Notes: generated from the sequence alone by a model not told the origin. A DNA stretch of 64,000 bases from Paenibacillus_S sp043945595 (GCF_043945595.1 NZ_JBIFNP010000001.1:3720001-3784000), one strand, 5' to 3'; numbered from the stretch's first letter, positions 1-9,625 are shown. Made by a program: numbers and translations.

Positions 1-399
1 GGACAGCATCGCCTGAACCGCATGCTTGGTGCAGAAAAAGGCACCTTTTACATTGACGTCCATAATCGTATCGTACAGCTCTTCGGTCGTATCCACTAGG
101 GATGAACTGGGGTAAATTCCCGCATTGTTCACCAGTCCGTCCAACCGGCCGAACCGGCGGACGGCCTCTTCAATCAGCTGGCGGCAGGCCTCCTCGCTGC
201 GAATATCGGCGTGCAGGAAGACAGCCTCCGTCCCGTATGCTTGCTTAAGCTCTTGGGCGGTCTGCCGTCCTTCCTCCTCATGGATTCCGTTCAGAACGAG
301 CCGGGCGCCTTCCTCGGCGCATTTCATGGCAATGCCTTTACCGATTCCGCGTGTCGCCCCTGTAATGACGATGGCTTTATCTCTCAAACGCTCTCCCAT
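1..399 (-). CDS. SDR-family NAD(P)-dependent oxidoreductase, partial (C-terminus beyond window)
   Basis: The first 133 residues of a short-chain dehydrogenase/reductase. The glycine-rich cofactor motif TGATRGIGKG lies at about residues 13-22 and the structural NNAG motif near residue 90, both diagnostic of classical SDRs. The catalytic YxxxK lies past the window edge, so activity cannot be judged. The ATG at 399 follows a strong AGGAGG site 9-10 bases upstream, which fixes the start. The substrate cannot be inferred from this fragment. It is not part of an obvious operon; a YciI-like gene lies about 150 bases upstream on the same strand. Confidence 0.9.
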   Translation of the reverse strand, partial: MGERLRDKAIVITGATRGIGKGIAMKCAEEGARLVLNGIHEEEGRQTAQELKQAYGTEAVFLHADIRSEEACRQLIEEAVRRFGRLDGLVNNAGIYPSSSLVDTTEELYDTIMDVNVKGAFFCTKHAVQAMLS

Positions 400-551
400 A
401 AACTGCAGCTCCTCCTATTGAACAATCGAAAAAGCGCTTACACATCCGCTTTCCGATGCATCTAATTTGTTTCCCGGCAGGCTTGCGCTGCAGCAAAGGA
501 ACCGCCCTTTGAAATTTAAAGGCAGTCCCTTCCGTGCAGAACTTACTTATG

Positions 552-836
552 CTAAAACTTCGACGGCAGAACCGCATCCGTCACAAGATCCCACTCGTGA
601 ATTTCAAATCCTCTGGCTCCCAGAGCTACATAAGGGTCCTGGCCCACCCATTGCTGTACTTCCTGCTCCGATTCCGCAATATACACGACAAGACCGCCGG
701 CGCCGTCAACAAAACGGCCTCTGGCAAAAATTTTCCCTTCGCTGTTCCGCTGCGCCAAGTAATCCAGATGCTGCTGGCGGTACTCCTGGCTTTTTTGCTG
801 ATCCTTCATCGGTAAAAAAACTGCAAAATACTTCAT
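552..836 (-). CDS. YciI family protein
   Basis: A 94-residue cytoplasmic protein matching the YciI fold (a small ferredoxin-like alpha/beta barrel). It begins MKYFAVFLPMKD, has the conserved His near residue 23 (QQHLDYL), then GRFVDGAGGL and a C-terminal WDPYV-type segment (QDPYVALGARGFEIHEWDL). Full length for the family. YciI proteins are putative small dehydratase or hydrolase-like enzymes with no well-defined general substrate. The ATG at 836 follows a GGAGACGAG site. It is probably a monocistronic stand-alone gene. Confidence 0.85.
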   Translation of the reverse strand: MKYFAVFLPMKDQQKSQEYRQQHLDYLAQRNSEGKIFARGRFVDGAGGLVVYIAESEQEVQQWVGQDPYVALGARGFEIHEWDLVTDAVLPSKF

Positions 837-945
837 CCGTTTCTCGTCTCCATTCTAATCAAATAGGAAGTTGTCTCCAATTCAGCGACATACGTCTATA
901 CTATCATGGATTGCCTGGAGTTTGCCATCCATATCCGCACGATGT

Positions 946-1962
946 CTAAGCTCGTCTGATCCGGTAACGAAACAGCGCTCCGGGAAGTCCTTGGAATTGG
1001 AGCCTGCCTTGGCCGATTAAGGTCCACAGCCGGTAGTCGATGAACGAGTCTCCCACCAGCTGCTTCCACTGCATGAGCGCTTCGCCTGCCGCACGGCCTG
1101 CATGGACGAATGAAGCGTCCTGGAGCTCCGACTGCAGCCGGTCTATAAGCGCGAGGAGCGGCTCATCAAAATAATGCTCAGGGACATGCTGAATGGCCCC
1201 GTCCCTCCATATTCTCAGCGTGCTTCCGGCACCGGAAAGCTCCAGCCACTCCGCCTCGAACCGCCTTCTCTCCCGCTCCGTCAGCAGCGGAAGCGCATCG
1301 CTTCCCTGCACGATTGCCTGCAGCGATTCAAATGGAATCTCCCCCTGGGCAATCGGCTCTTGCCCCGGATCGCCTGATTGCGCCATAGATGCGTAGGCAC
1401 GGGTTCCATTGACAATCCGGATCGGATTGCGCTTATGCCTAAGCAGATGCAGTACGAACCTCAGCGCTGTCTGGTCATGGGCATTGTCGTAGTGCCAGAT
1501 CGTAATCCGCTTCTCTGCCGGAATGTCTGCAAGAGTGGTAAGCATGGCTCCAATCTGATGCTCGCGATGATGAAAGCTGTAGTGCAAATAACATGGAAAC
1601 CGCTCTATAAACCAATGATTGCGGCGCTGCTGGCCTTCCGTTTCCTCCAGCGCATCCAACGGGCCGAGGGAAAAAAGAGTATCGAAGGCCAGCACCCTGC
1701 TCTCCAGCCTTCTGCCCAGATTGCTGAGCGCCACCTTCATCGCACCGGCATCGGACTGACTGAATACGAGGTGAACCTGATCTCTGCGCGCCTCTTCCTC
1801 CTGTTGACTTTGACGGGCGGAAGCGAGGGTTTCCTCCCACCGCTGCAGCAGCGGCGTGCTCGTCCCTTCCGCGGACGCCTCCGTCTGCTCAAGAAGCGCC
1901 AGGACAAAACGCCTGAGCTCCCATGGGCGAAGCTCGTCAATCTCCTTCTCGAAGCTGTGCAC
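946..1962 (-). CDS. DUF1835/DUF3658 domain-containing protein
   Basis: About 338 residues. The DUF1835 signature starts near residue 60 (VHLVFSQSDAGAMKVAL, resembling the family's HIVFGDSxAGxLK start). It is followed by a stretch holding WHYDNAHDQTALRFVL and, at the C-terminus, a DUF3658-like region with WTLIGQGRLQFQG. Paired DUF1835/DUF3658 proteins are common in Bacillus and Paenibacillus but have no assigned biochemical function. The best start is GTG at 1962, because AAAGGAG sits 8 bases upstream; an in-frame TTG at 1983 would put that site inside the gene. Intact, single gene. Confidence 0.8.
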   Translation of the reverse strand: MHSFEKEIDELRPWELRRFVLALLEQTEASAEGTSTPLLQRWEETLASARQSQQEEEARRDQVHLVFSQSDAGAMKVALSNLGRRLESRVLAFDTLFSLGPLDALEETEGQQRRNHWFIERFPCYLHYSFHHREHQIGAMLTTLADIPAEKRITIWHYDNAHDQTALRFVLHLLRHKRNPIRIVNGTRAYASMAQSGDPGQEPIAQGEIPFESLQAIVQGSDALPLLTERERRRFEAEWLELSGAGSTLRIWRDGAIQHVPEHYFDEPLLALIDRLQSELQDASFVHAGRAAGEALMQWKQLVGDSFIDYRLWTLIGQGRLQFQGLPGALFRYRIRRA

Positions 1963-2113
1963 CTGGCTGCTCCTTTCTCCCAATAAGGGCGGATATGTAT
2001 TAGCAGCATAGCCCCATTTTACAATAGCTTCCCTTCTTTTCCCAGGTCAACCGGCAAAAAGAGCCCAAGCTTACCGAAAATCCGGCATGCTCGAGGCTCT
2101 TTGACGGCTATAC

Positions 2114-3630
2114 TCATATCATGCTTTTGCTGATGACAAAATTATCGGCCATCATTGGCCATATGGCCGGGTCCTCCATGCCTAGCCGCCATAGTGCTAT
2201 TCCGCGAATACCCATCCGGTGGGCAAGCTCCATCTTCGCCTGAATGCTCCTTGCATTCTCGAACCAGACCTCGTGCGGATCTCCGTTCTCATCCGTGTAA
2301 GCGAACATGGGCGTTTGCGTCTTTTCATCGAAAATAATGTCCTTGCCGTACTTCTTCGCTAAATTCATCGCCATGTCGTAGGTGGAATACTTGCTTCTAT
2401 TCGTTCTCAGGTTAAAATCAAAGCCGAAGACGGATAAAGCCGCCGTAATTTTGCCCGCAGGCATCTGGGTTACCGCATACCCGACGACGCTTTCCATCCA
2501 ATCGATCGATACAACGGGCCCCGGACCGCTTCCCGGCCAGCCGTGCTCATTGTACAGCATCAGAACGAAATCGTCGGCGACCCTCCCGATCAGCCGGTAA
2601 TCAAATGGGGCCGAGAACAGGTTCGACGGATCCTCCGACGTTTTGGACGGAACATCTACGGAATAGTAATAACCGTGCTCCTTCATGACGCGGCCCAGTT
2701 CCGTATAAAAAGCCGACAGCTTCTCCCTGTCCTCGTAGCGCACATCCTCGAAATCGATATTGATGCCGTCAAAGCCGTACGCCTGAATAAGCCCGACAAT
2801 CTCTTCTATAAATGTGCTCCTCGTCTCTTCGGAATCCAGCATTTCATGAATGACATCCTGGTTGACGCTCGGTTTCCCCGATTCATACAGCAGGTTATGC
2901 AGAGTAGGCAGCATCTTGATATTATGCCGGTGACCGAATGCGATCACCTCCCGCATGTAGTCATCTGTGAACGAAGCCGGAAACTTCTCAATCTGCGTCG
3001 GATGCTCCCTTGAGATGCGAAAATGGAACATCCCCGTATTGGATAGCTCGGAGGTATTCCTGACAAACGAATCGTAAGAGCTTGGCAGCGTGGCGCTCTC
3101 TTGCTCCGTGTAGAAAGCGAAAACCTCTTCGATGGGCTGCTCTCCGCTGTGGGGACCAGCCGTCCGTTCGTCCGGTGCGTCCAGGCCGTACGCCCGTCAT
3201 ATAACCTGACTTTTATCCAATTCCCCATAATCCCTGTCACAGGCAGTCTCGCGCCGCGGTCGATTTTGCCCGCAATGGGTGCCTGCGTGCTTGCATAGCC
3301 GCGAAGGTTGGCTGTATTCACTTGAATAATGAATTCCGTATAGACGGGAATAATCAGCTTTTGTCCAATCGACAAATCGGGCGACTTCAAATCATTCAGC
3401 AGCATGATAGCTTCTATCGTCGTATCGTATCTGTTGGCGATATGATAGAGCGTGTCCCCCGATTTTACGGTATATTCCACAGGCGCCGAAACCGGAATAA
3501 ACAGGCGCTGCCCTATAGCCAGCTTGTTGGAAATCAGCCGGTTCGCCTTGATCAGGGCTTGCACGGTGACCCCGTATCTTTGGGCAATCAAAAACAATGA
3601 ATCTCCAGGGTGAACCACATAAATGATCAC
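2114..3630 (-). CDS. LysM-SH3-GH18 peptidoglycan/spore-cortex glycosidase, frame-shifted
   Basis: Two tandem LysM repeats (about residues 2-46 and 49-93), an SH3-like region (about 98-160), then a GH18 catalytic domain. The GH18 acid motif DGINIDFED (DxxDxDxE) is intact. The layout matches SleL/YaaH-type N-acetylglucosaminidases that act on spore-cortex muropeptides, with an added SH3 domain. The reading frame breaks at the C/G run 3151-3154: the LysM half runs into an out-of-frame tail ending at 2944, while the GH18 half reads on from GEQPIEEVFAFYTEQ in another frame. Adding one C restores a 505-residue protein. No signal peptide is seen, as is usual for such spore enzymes. The ATG at 3630 lies downstream of an AGAGGAG site. 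It sits just downstream of a germination operon, which fits a spore role. Confidence 0.88.
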
Positions 3631-3728
3631 TTTTATTCCGCTCCTCTGTACAGCATCGTATTACCATCGTATGCACGACGCCCAGAAGAAGGGACAGCGG
3701 AAAAGATTTTTTCTGTAGGCAGACTGCC

Positions 3729-4835
3729 TCAGCCTGCCGGTTTTTTGCTCGGTCTCTTGCATAAGGTCGCTGCCGCGATGACCAATAGAGGGATATTAAA
3801 AGCAATATTGTTTAAGAGAGGCCAAGTCACGTTCACTCCGGCCACGAATTCCGATTCATTGCTGTACATCGTAACCGAAAGCAGGAAACAGATAAAAGCA
3901 AGCGGGCCGACAGCTAACCGGGGATCGTCCAGCGAAAACAGCTTCGCCCATACCTGCGCCATGACGAACAGAACAATAGAAGCTTTCATGTACGATCCGG
4001 CGATTAGTGAAAATCCGATCACCGATTCCACCCGTTCGAAAATTTCCTGAACGTAAATCAAGCGTGCCAGCTGGTACAAGGAATACTTGAGCTGGCCTGC
4101 AATAGGCCCTTCGGCCATGATGGTGCAGAAGACGGAAAAGGAAAGAATAAGGCCGACCGCAGCATAGGAGATCAACAGCTGCTTCCTCCCTTTCCCCTGC
4201 TCGTCCTTGCGGACAAACGGAAGCAGCATCGTAAACAGGCCGCATTCCGAGAAGGGAAAACCGTAGGCCATATACATGCCGTGCAGCATCGGCTTGATTC
4301 CGTCCGGCATGATGGGCAGCAGCAGCTCGGGATGATAATTCGGCGCCGTCATCAGGAGGACGACGAAAATAAATACGAGCATGGAGGTGGTCAGCACGAG
4401 GAACATACGGGCCATCACCTCCAAGCCCGCTCTTACGGTAAGCACGGCCATGAAGAAAAAGAGGCCTTGAATGACGGAAGAAGGCGTATTTTTGAGCATG
4501 GTGCTTTTAAAAAAAGCGCCGATCCCCATCACAATCGCAGGCAGCATCCAGCAGAGTCCGAAAAGCAGCAGCACGCTGAAAGCTTTCGTAAGCCAAACGC
4601 CCAGCACCTCCCTGCTCCACGTCAGCAGATCCAGGTCCGGTGAGCGCTTTGAGATGTACAGGAGACAGCCGAGCGGCAGCATGCCCGCCATACAGCCGAA
4701 AATCACGGAAAGCCAGGCGCTGTTCCCGGCGGCTTCCGCAATAGGAGCCGGAATATTGACGATCGCCGAACCTGTCCCATATGCCAAATACAGCATGGAC
4801 AGCTGAAAAGCGCTAACGGGTTGATTCGTTCTCAT
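3729..4835 (-). CDS. GerB-type spore germination permease (operon 1)
   Basis: A 368-residue integral membrane protein of the APC-superfamily GerAB/GerBB group. It begins with VSAFQLSMLYLAYGTGSAIVN, has about ten hydrophobic helices, and carries the family's loop region (FPFSECGLFTMLLPFV). B subunits of Ger receptors sit in the spore inner membrane and are thought to bind or sense the germinant. The ATG at 4835 follows AAAGGAG. It is the last gene of an A-C-small-B cluster on the minus strand, 31 bases after the small membrane protein gene. Intact. Confidence 0.9.
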   Translation of the reverse strand: MRTNQPVSAFQLSMLYLAYGTGSAIVNIPAPIAEAAGNSAWLSVIFGCMAGMLPLGCLLYISKRSPDLDLLTWSREVLGVWLTKAFSVLLLFGLCWMLPAIVMGIGAFFKSTMLKNTPSSVIQGLFFFMAVLTVRAGLEVMARMFLVLTTSMLVFIFVVLLMTAPNYHPELLLPIMPDGIKPMLHGMYMAYGFPFSECGLFTMLLPFVRKDEQGKGRKQLLISYAAVGLILSFSVFCTIMAEGPIAGQLKYSLYQLARLIYVQEIFERVESVIGFSLIAGSYMKASIVLFVMAQVWAKLFSLDDPRLAVGPLAFICFLLSVTMYSNESEFVAGVNVTWPLLNNIAFNIPLLVIAAATLCKRPSKKPAG

Positions 4836-4865
4836 CCAATCACTCCTTTATCCGGCATGGCTTCA

Positions 4866-5108
4866 TCAGGAAGGAAGCTTAATCGCATTAACAATGCTTT
4901 TAGCTGCGCGTCCTACCCCAAGCTCGGCAAAATCGTCCAGATTCGGCCAATCTACGCCTGTTACGTAAATAATCGCCAAATAAACGGCCGGAATCGTCAG
5001 TAAAGCGTAGACGATCCGATCCTTGCGCTTGCCTGACTTCCATAACCGGTAATCATAAGCAAATAAAACACCCGTCAATATAATAATAAGCAAAGCTCTT
5101 ACTACCAC
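4866..5108 (-). CDS. Small two-helix membrane protein of germination operon 1
   Basis: An 80-residue protein with two predicted membrane helices (ALLIIILTGVLFAY and VYALLTIPAVYLAIIYVTG) separated by a basic loop (KSGKRKDR), followed by a short soluble tail. It starts at GTG 5108, with GGAG about 10 bases upstream. I cannot assign it to a named family. Its place between gerC and gerB, and a similar small protein at the same place in operon 2, suggest it is a small accessory (D-type) subunit of the germinant receptor. That role is inferred from position only. Confidence 0.7.
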   Translation of the reverse strand: MVVRALLIIILTGVLFAYDYRLWKSGKRKDRIVYALLTIPAVYLAIIYVTGVDWPNLDDFAELGVGRAAKSIVNAIKLPS

Positions 5109-5142
5109 AGACGCATCACTCCATTAGGGTAAACCGCTCTTT

Positions 5143-6313
5143 TTATTTCGAGAAAGGCGTTCCCGCCTCCATCCCGGTATTCAAGATGTCCAGCTTGATC
5201 TGAATGTCGAATTGGCTTTGGGCAAACCGGTTGTCCCAATCGGGCTTAAGCTGCTTCCATACAGACGGGGACGAACCGGTACAGCTTATTGCCGATGCCG
5301 AGCGCATCCAGCTGTTTCTTTTGCAGCGATGCGATGAATTTCTGTAAATCCGCATGCAGCGTCCGAAGAATCGATTGCTCGAACGCCTGCTGATCCTCCC
5401 TCGTCTGGAGCGAGCTGCAGCGCAGTTCGCCTACCGCCGCCCTCATTTCTATATGGACGGCAACCTTTACCGAATCCTGCGTGACCGAAGGGATCGCTTT
5501 CGATTTAACAAGCATCACTTCCAGCGATTCTTTGCTGATCGGGTGCTCCTCGTCGGCGGCCGTACCCGTACAAGGGAACTCGTAAATCCCCCGGTCGTAT
5601 TTATTAATCAGCATCAAAAGGCTTTGGGTATCTGTCGGCGACACAACGGTCACCAGCTTACCTTCTTTAAGAATCGCGGTTCCCGCAATAGATAATTCAT
5701 TATTCTTATCATTATGGTAGGCATAAGGAAGCAGAGCGATTTTGGTTTCGTTCTTCAGTTGGATGGCGAGATCCAAAAGCGGCGTACTGGTCGTTTTGGC
5801 CGTGTACCGGATGACGAATTCTTCGATCCGCTTGAGCTGCTGACCGATCGTGTACTCGATAAACGGCTGAATGCTCAAGTAATCCTTGGCCTTTCCTTTG
5901 CAAATAAGCACATGAACGGTAGCTCTGGGCTCGTGGTCGCGCGAGAAAAAATCGAGCATTTCGCTGACCTTCCGGCTTTTGGCCAGCTCCTCGCTGATCA
6001 GGATGATGCGCATATGATCCCACTTCGCCTTCCGCCCGAAATGAATCGGAATGTCCCGGATCGCCTCGAATACGGTATCGTCCTCCGTCGTAATATTAAG
6101 TCCCTTGGAGGACGGTTTATTCGGCACGCTGGGATCACCCCCGCTGCTGGACGGATTGTAAAAATGCGTCGTCAGCCTTACCCCGCCGTCCGGCGCTTGA
6201 TCCAGCGCCACAGCCTGTACAAATCCGTATTCCGTGAGCTCGGCTTTATCTCCGCATCCCGTCAAAAGCGGCAGGCAAGCGATGCCCGTAAGGATCGACA
6301 ACCGGATTTTCAT
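5143..6313 (-). CDS. Ger(x)C family spore germination lipoprotein (operon 1), frame-shifted
   Basis: A GerC-type subunit. It has a lipoprotein signal with lipobox LPLLTGCG, so it would be anchored at the spore inner membrane, then the GerC start region (ELTEYGFVQAVALDQ) and the central IILISEELAKS segment. The frame breaks at 5267-5270 (run of four G on the plus strand): the literal reading ends in FVPVCMEAA. Removing one base gives the normal family ending VWKQLKPDWDNRF followed by IQIKLDILNTG, and a 389-residue protein. Start is taken as ATG 6313; it overlaps the end of gerA (stop 6319-6321) closely. C subunits are essential for receptor function in Bacillus. Confidence 0.88.
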
Positions 6314-6318
6314 CAATC

Positions 6319-7893
6319 TCACTCTCTTTCCTCAGAATCGGCGGCTCCCCCTTTCTCCACGGACCGGGCCAGCCGATACCTCGGCGGCAAAATAAATACC
6401 TCTCTGAATTTCTTGAAATCGAGCGGCGCCATCGGAGCCAGGTACGGATCGCCAAGCGACCTCATGCAGGTTAAATGGAGCAGTGTCAGCAAAAATCCGA
6501 TCATGATCCCCAGACCGCCCAGCGTTGCAGCCAACACCATCAGCGGAAATCTCAGGATGCGGATCGCCGTCGACAAATTGTACTGGGGCAGAGCAAAGGA
6601 CGCGATCCCCGTTAACGCGACGACTATCACCATCACAGGAGAAGCTATCTTCGCCTGGATGGCCGCTTGGCCAATGACGAGCGCGCCCACAATGCTTACA
6701 GCGGAGCCGATGGGCCGCGGCATGCGAATGCCGGCCTCCCGCAGCACCTCGAAGAAAAACTCCATCAGCAGCGCCTCCAGAAAAGCCGGAAACGGAATCC
6801 CCTCCCTCGTATCCAGAATCGTAAGCAGCAGTACCGTCGGCAGCAGCTCGGAATGGAAGGTCGAGAGGGCAATATAAGTGCTGGGCAGCATAAAAGCCAT
6901 ACTAAACGCGATCATGCGAAGGATGCGGATGACGGAAGAGTAAATCGTACGATGATAAAAATCTTCGCTTGAGGAGAAAAATTCAAAAAAATTGCAGGGA
7001 CAAATTAACGTAGTTGGCGTACCGCTCATCAACACGACGATTTTGCCGGCCAATAAGCTGGATACCACCGAATCCGGCCTTTCGGTATACCGGACCTGAG
7101 GAAACGGCGTATACATGGATTCTCCGATCCAATCCTCCAGAAAGGAGGTTTCCGTAATTTCCTCCGGACCGATGCCGGCGATGCGACTCTTGAACTCCGC
7201 CAGTACGGAAGGCCGGACAATGCCTTCCAGATAGCCGAAGGCGACGTCCCGCTGCGCTACTTTGCCGACGGTAAACATCTCCATCTTTAACCTGGGGGTT
7301 TTCAGCAGTCCCCGGAGGAGGCCGATGTTTTTGACCAGATCCTCGACAAAGCTCATATGAGGCCCCTGGACAACGGGCTCCGTAATCGGCTCCGTAATCT
7401 GTCTGCCCATTGTATCGTTGGCGTAATAAGCTAGCGCCTTGTCCCACCCGTCAAAGAAAATGACGATATTGCCGTTCATCACTTTACTGACGGCAGTTTG
7501 AAAATGGTCCACGAGGTGAGCCGATTGGGACGAAACTCCTTGGTGCTCAAAGAAAGAGATAAGCTCCTCCGGCGTTACCGTCGTTCCCGGACCAACCTCA
7601 TGAGTGACAAGATCCTGCAGCGAAGCTTTCATATAATTCAGCTCTTTGGTTTGGACCAAGGTATGAAAATAGACCGAAAAAGCTTTATTTGCAAGTCCGG
7701 GACCGTACCTCCACTCTAATAAAACGACATCCTCGCAATCGCTGAACACAGCCTCAACCTGCCTGCGGGCCGTTTGCAAATCGGCCGGGATCGGCGAAAG
7801 CGCCTCAGGATCCGAAGCTGCTTCATATGCAGACATCCCTTGATCCGCCGGACTGCGGAGCGATCTTTTATGGTGAAGCCACCATTTCCACAT
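6319..7893 (-). CDS. GerA-type spore germination receptor subunit A (operon 1)
   Basis: 524 residues. A large N-terminal cytoplasmic domain (about 1-290, with DVVLLEWRYGPG and the conserved TEPVVQGPHMSFVEDL segment) is followed by membrane helices (about 300-480) containing PFPAFLEALLMEFFFEVLREAG, the most conserved part of GerA proteins. With B and C it forms the nutrient germinant receptor of the spore inner membrane. The ATG at 7893 has AAGGAG 9 bases upstream. It is the first gene of the operon and appears intact. Confidence 0.92.
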   Translation of the reverse strand: MWKWWLHHKRSLRSPADQGMSAYEAASDPEALSPIPADLQTARRQVEAVFSDCEDVVLLEWRYGPGLANKAFSVYFHTLVQTKELNYMKASLQDLVTHEVGPGTTVTPEELISFFEHQGVSSQSAHLVDHFQTAVSKVMNGNIVIFFDGWDKALAYYANDTMGRQITEPITEPVVQGPHMSFVEDLVKNIGLLRGLLKTPRLKMEMFTVGKVAQRDVAFGYLEGIVRPSVLAEFKSRIAGIGPEEITETSFLEDWIGESMYTPFPQVRYTERPDSVVSSLLAGKIVVLMSGTPTTLICPCNFFEFFSSSEDFYHRTIYSSVIRILRMIAFSMAFMLPSTYIALSTFHSELLPTVLLLTILDTREGIPFPAFLEALLMEFFFEVLREAGIRMPRPIGSAVSIVGALVIGQAAIQAKIASPVMVIVVALTGIASFALPQYNLSTAIRILRFPLMVLAATLGGLGIMIGFLLTLLHLTCMRSLGDPYLAPMAPLDFKKFREVFILPPRYRLARSVEKGGAADSEERE

Positions 7894-8014
7894 GCATTCG
7901 TCTCCTTCCCGTTAATGGAAACCGCATATGTTACTATTCCCTTTTTCTATCTTCCAATTCATGCTATGGAAGTCAGGCATTGGCTTACAGTAAATCGCGC
8001 AGCCCATATATAAA

Positions 8015-8040
8015 CAAAAAAAGACAGCCCGATCGGGCTG
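8015..8040 (-). terminator. Rho-independent terminator of the SR1P gene
   Basis: A perfect palindrome, CAGCCCGATCGGGCTG (8025-8040), followed on the minus strand by a T run (A run 8016-8022 on the plus strand). It lies 26 bases after the SR1P stop codon. Confidence 0.85.
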
Positions 8041-8065
8041 CCTGCTCCTGCTCCAACTATATAAT

Positions 8066-8233
8066 TTAACGGACCGATTCCCGTTCCTTCTGCTCGCGTT
8101 TGGCTAAGCATTCCTGCTCCTGACAATCCGAGTAGTAGGTCATGACCTTTTCCGAATCGAAGGTACCGATCTCCGTCTCGCAGTGCTTGCAGATAATGAC
8201 ACCTAAATCCAAGCTAACCGGGGAGTTTTCCAT
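8066..8233 (-). CDS. SR1P family GapA-binding peptide
   Basis: A 55-residue peptide. Its core GVIICKHCETEIGTF, then KVMTYYSDC and a later Cys, matches the SR1 protein family (B. subtilis pattern GxIxCxxCxxxIxxF...KVxTxY..C). In B. subtilis SR1P is encoded on the dual-function RNA SR1, binds glyceraldehyde-3-phosphate dehydrogenase GapA and promotes its interaction with RNase J1. The two N-terminal Cys form a CxxC pair. The N-terminus is about 10 residues longer than in Bacillus, and the C-terminus is a charged tail. The ATG at 8233 follows AAAGGGTGG. A strong terminator follows. Function is inferred from the family. Confidence 0.85.
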   Translation of the reverse strand: MENSPVSLDLGVIICKHCETEIGTFDSEKVMTYYSDCQEQECLAKREQKERESVR

Positions 8234-8308
8234 ACTAGATCCACCCTTTCCGTTAATCAGATGTATCAGTTCAGCTACTCGGCTTATGTAAGCCTACTGC
8301 TTATTGCA

Positions 8309-8578
8309 TCATGCTAATACTTTCATCAGCTCCTGCATAACCATGTTAATGGGAACGCCTATCACGGACGATGGAAGCAGCACTGCTATCCCTTTGGGTG
8401 AAGCGCTCTCAAACTAACCGGACTCGTCGTGCAGGATACCGGGCAAAAGCAGACGGTTGTTCTCGGGTCATCCAATGAACCGACCCTCATCTTCAACATC
8501 AGATCCCTGTTCGTCCTCTAGCGCGGCCATGAGCCCTTCCGAAGCCCCGATGGCAGTATGCTTCATCGCTCCTTTCAT
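8309..8578 (-). pseudogene. Stop-interrupted 89-codon ORF, possible gene remnant
   Basis: Reading from ATG 8578 on the minus strand, a single frame stays coding-like for 89 codons to TGA at 8309, except for in-frame TGA at 8468-8470 and TAG at 8414-8416. Segments look protein-like: an acidic stretch (ALEDEQGSDVEDEGRFIG) and a hydrophobic ending (GIAVLLPSSVIGVPINMVM). I do not recognise a family. It may be a decayed small gene, a sequence with base errors, or chance. It fills most of the 8234-8784 gap; the remainder is AT-rich DNA at 8610-8720 that may hold promoters. Confidence 0.25.
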
Positions 8579-8721
8579 GCCTGAAATGGAACTTTTCAAG
8601 AGCATCCCGTGATATATTATGTATTATTTATTTATATTGTATATCATATATGTGATTTTGTATATATAAAAATGAATTTTTTACTAATTTTTTTTCATTC
8701 TGCAAATTTAGTGCACACTAT

Positions 8722-8761
8722 ATAAAAAGACGCTCCCTATGCTAAGCATAAAAAGCGTCTT
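8722..8761 (-). terminator. Rho-independent terminator after the DUF1275 gene
   Basis: Stem AAGACGCT (8727-8734) / AGCGTCTT (8754-8761) with a second inner palindrome TATGCTAAGCATA, followed by a T run on the minus strand. It lies just past the stop of the DUF1275 gene. Confidence 0.8.
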
Positions 8762-8784
8762 ATTTGCATTTGCTTCAAGGAAGC

Positions 8785-9486
8785 CTAAGCTTCCGCCTTG
8801 ACGGCGGCCGGAAACCTGTAAACAATCGCCAGAACGACCGCAAGTAAAAGAACCGGCAGCCAAAGCAGCGCAACCGGGAAAAATGGCTCCGCCGCGGCTG
8901 CAGCCACCGCTCCGAGGCAGTAAATGAGGATCGCCAGCAGACGCAGCAAGGACTCCTGGTTGAACGTAAATTGACGCTCCTTCTTGCGCAGGGCGCGAAG
9001 CTGGTGCATGGCATCCTCGATGACGTTGGCCAGGTTATTCGTCAGCACGGTCGTCGAAATGCCAGCGATGCCCAGCCTCCGCGCAGCGGTAGTCTGCATC
9101 CCCATAGCCGTGCTCAGAACAATGATGAGAAAATAGACGCTGTAGTTTGCAGGGTGCAGCATCGACCCGATAGCGAATAACAGAAGAAAAAAGGCCTCCG
9201 CACTTAAGGCGGCAGTGACGGGTTTAGGCCAGAACAGCTTCTCTTTCCCCGCGCCGATCATGACGGCCGCGATCGCCGTCCCCGCGATAAAGCCGGCCAA
9301 GGCCACTAGGGTACGCAGCACGGCAAGCCCTTCAGCCTGTCCGATCGCCATCCCCATGAGCACAATATTTCCCGTCATATTGGCCGTAAACACATGTCCC
9401 AATCCCTGGTAACCAATGACGTCCACAATGCCGGAGACAAAGCAGAGCAGCAGCAAAATGGCATTCCGAGACGTTTGCATATACAT
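8785..9486 (-). CDS. YoaK/DUF1275 family membrane protein
   Basis: About 233 residues with six or so membrane helices. The N-terminal family signature is clear: FVSGIVDVIGYQGLG, then FTANMTGNIVLMG, then a conserved MGMQTTAARRLGIAGISTT and TVLTNNLANV stretch. DUF1275/YoaK proteins are predicted inner-membrane transporters of unknown substrate. The start is taken as ATG 9486 (MYMQTSRNAIL), which has GAAGGGAG about 9 bases upstream; longer in-frame starts lack a binding site and read a non-membrane leader. Intact, monocistronic, followed by a terminator. Confidence 0.85.
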   Translation of the reverse strand: MYMQTSRNAILLLLCFVSGIVDVIGYQGLGHVFTANMTGNIVLMGMAIGQAEGLAVLRTLVALAGFIAGTAIAAVMIGAGKEKLFWPKPVTAALSAEAFFLLLFAIGSMLHPANYSVYFLIIVLSTAMGMQTTAARRLGIAGISTTVLTNNLANVIEDAMHQLRALRKKERQFTFNQESLLRLLAILIYCLGAVAAAAAEPFFPVALLWLPVLLLAVVLAIVYRFPAAVKAEA

Positions 9487-9582
9487 CCTACACACTCCCT
9501 TCAACAAATACAATCCAGCATTTAGCATACCACAGATAGTCCGCGATCGGCATAGATGCCGCACAGAATCAGCCGAAAGAAC

Positions 9583-9625
9583 AAAAAAAGCTCAGTCTCT
9601 CGGCTTTCCGCCTGAGACTAAGCTT
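9583..9625 (-). terminator. Rho-independent terminator after the mreB paralogue
   Basis: Stem AAGCTCAGTCTC (9588-9599) / GAGACTAAGCTT (9614-9625) with one mismatch, followed on the minus strand by a T run (plus-strand A run 9583-9589). Confidence 0.85.

Noticed and set aside
8590..8720. AT-rich block as a replication origin or attachment site
   Set aside because: No DnaA-box cluster, integrase or direct repeats were seen; promoter DNA is a simpler explanation.
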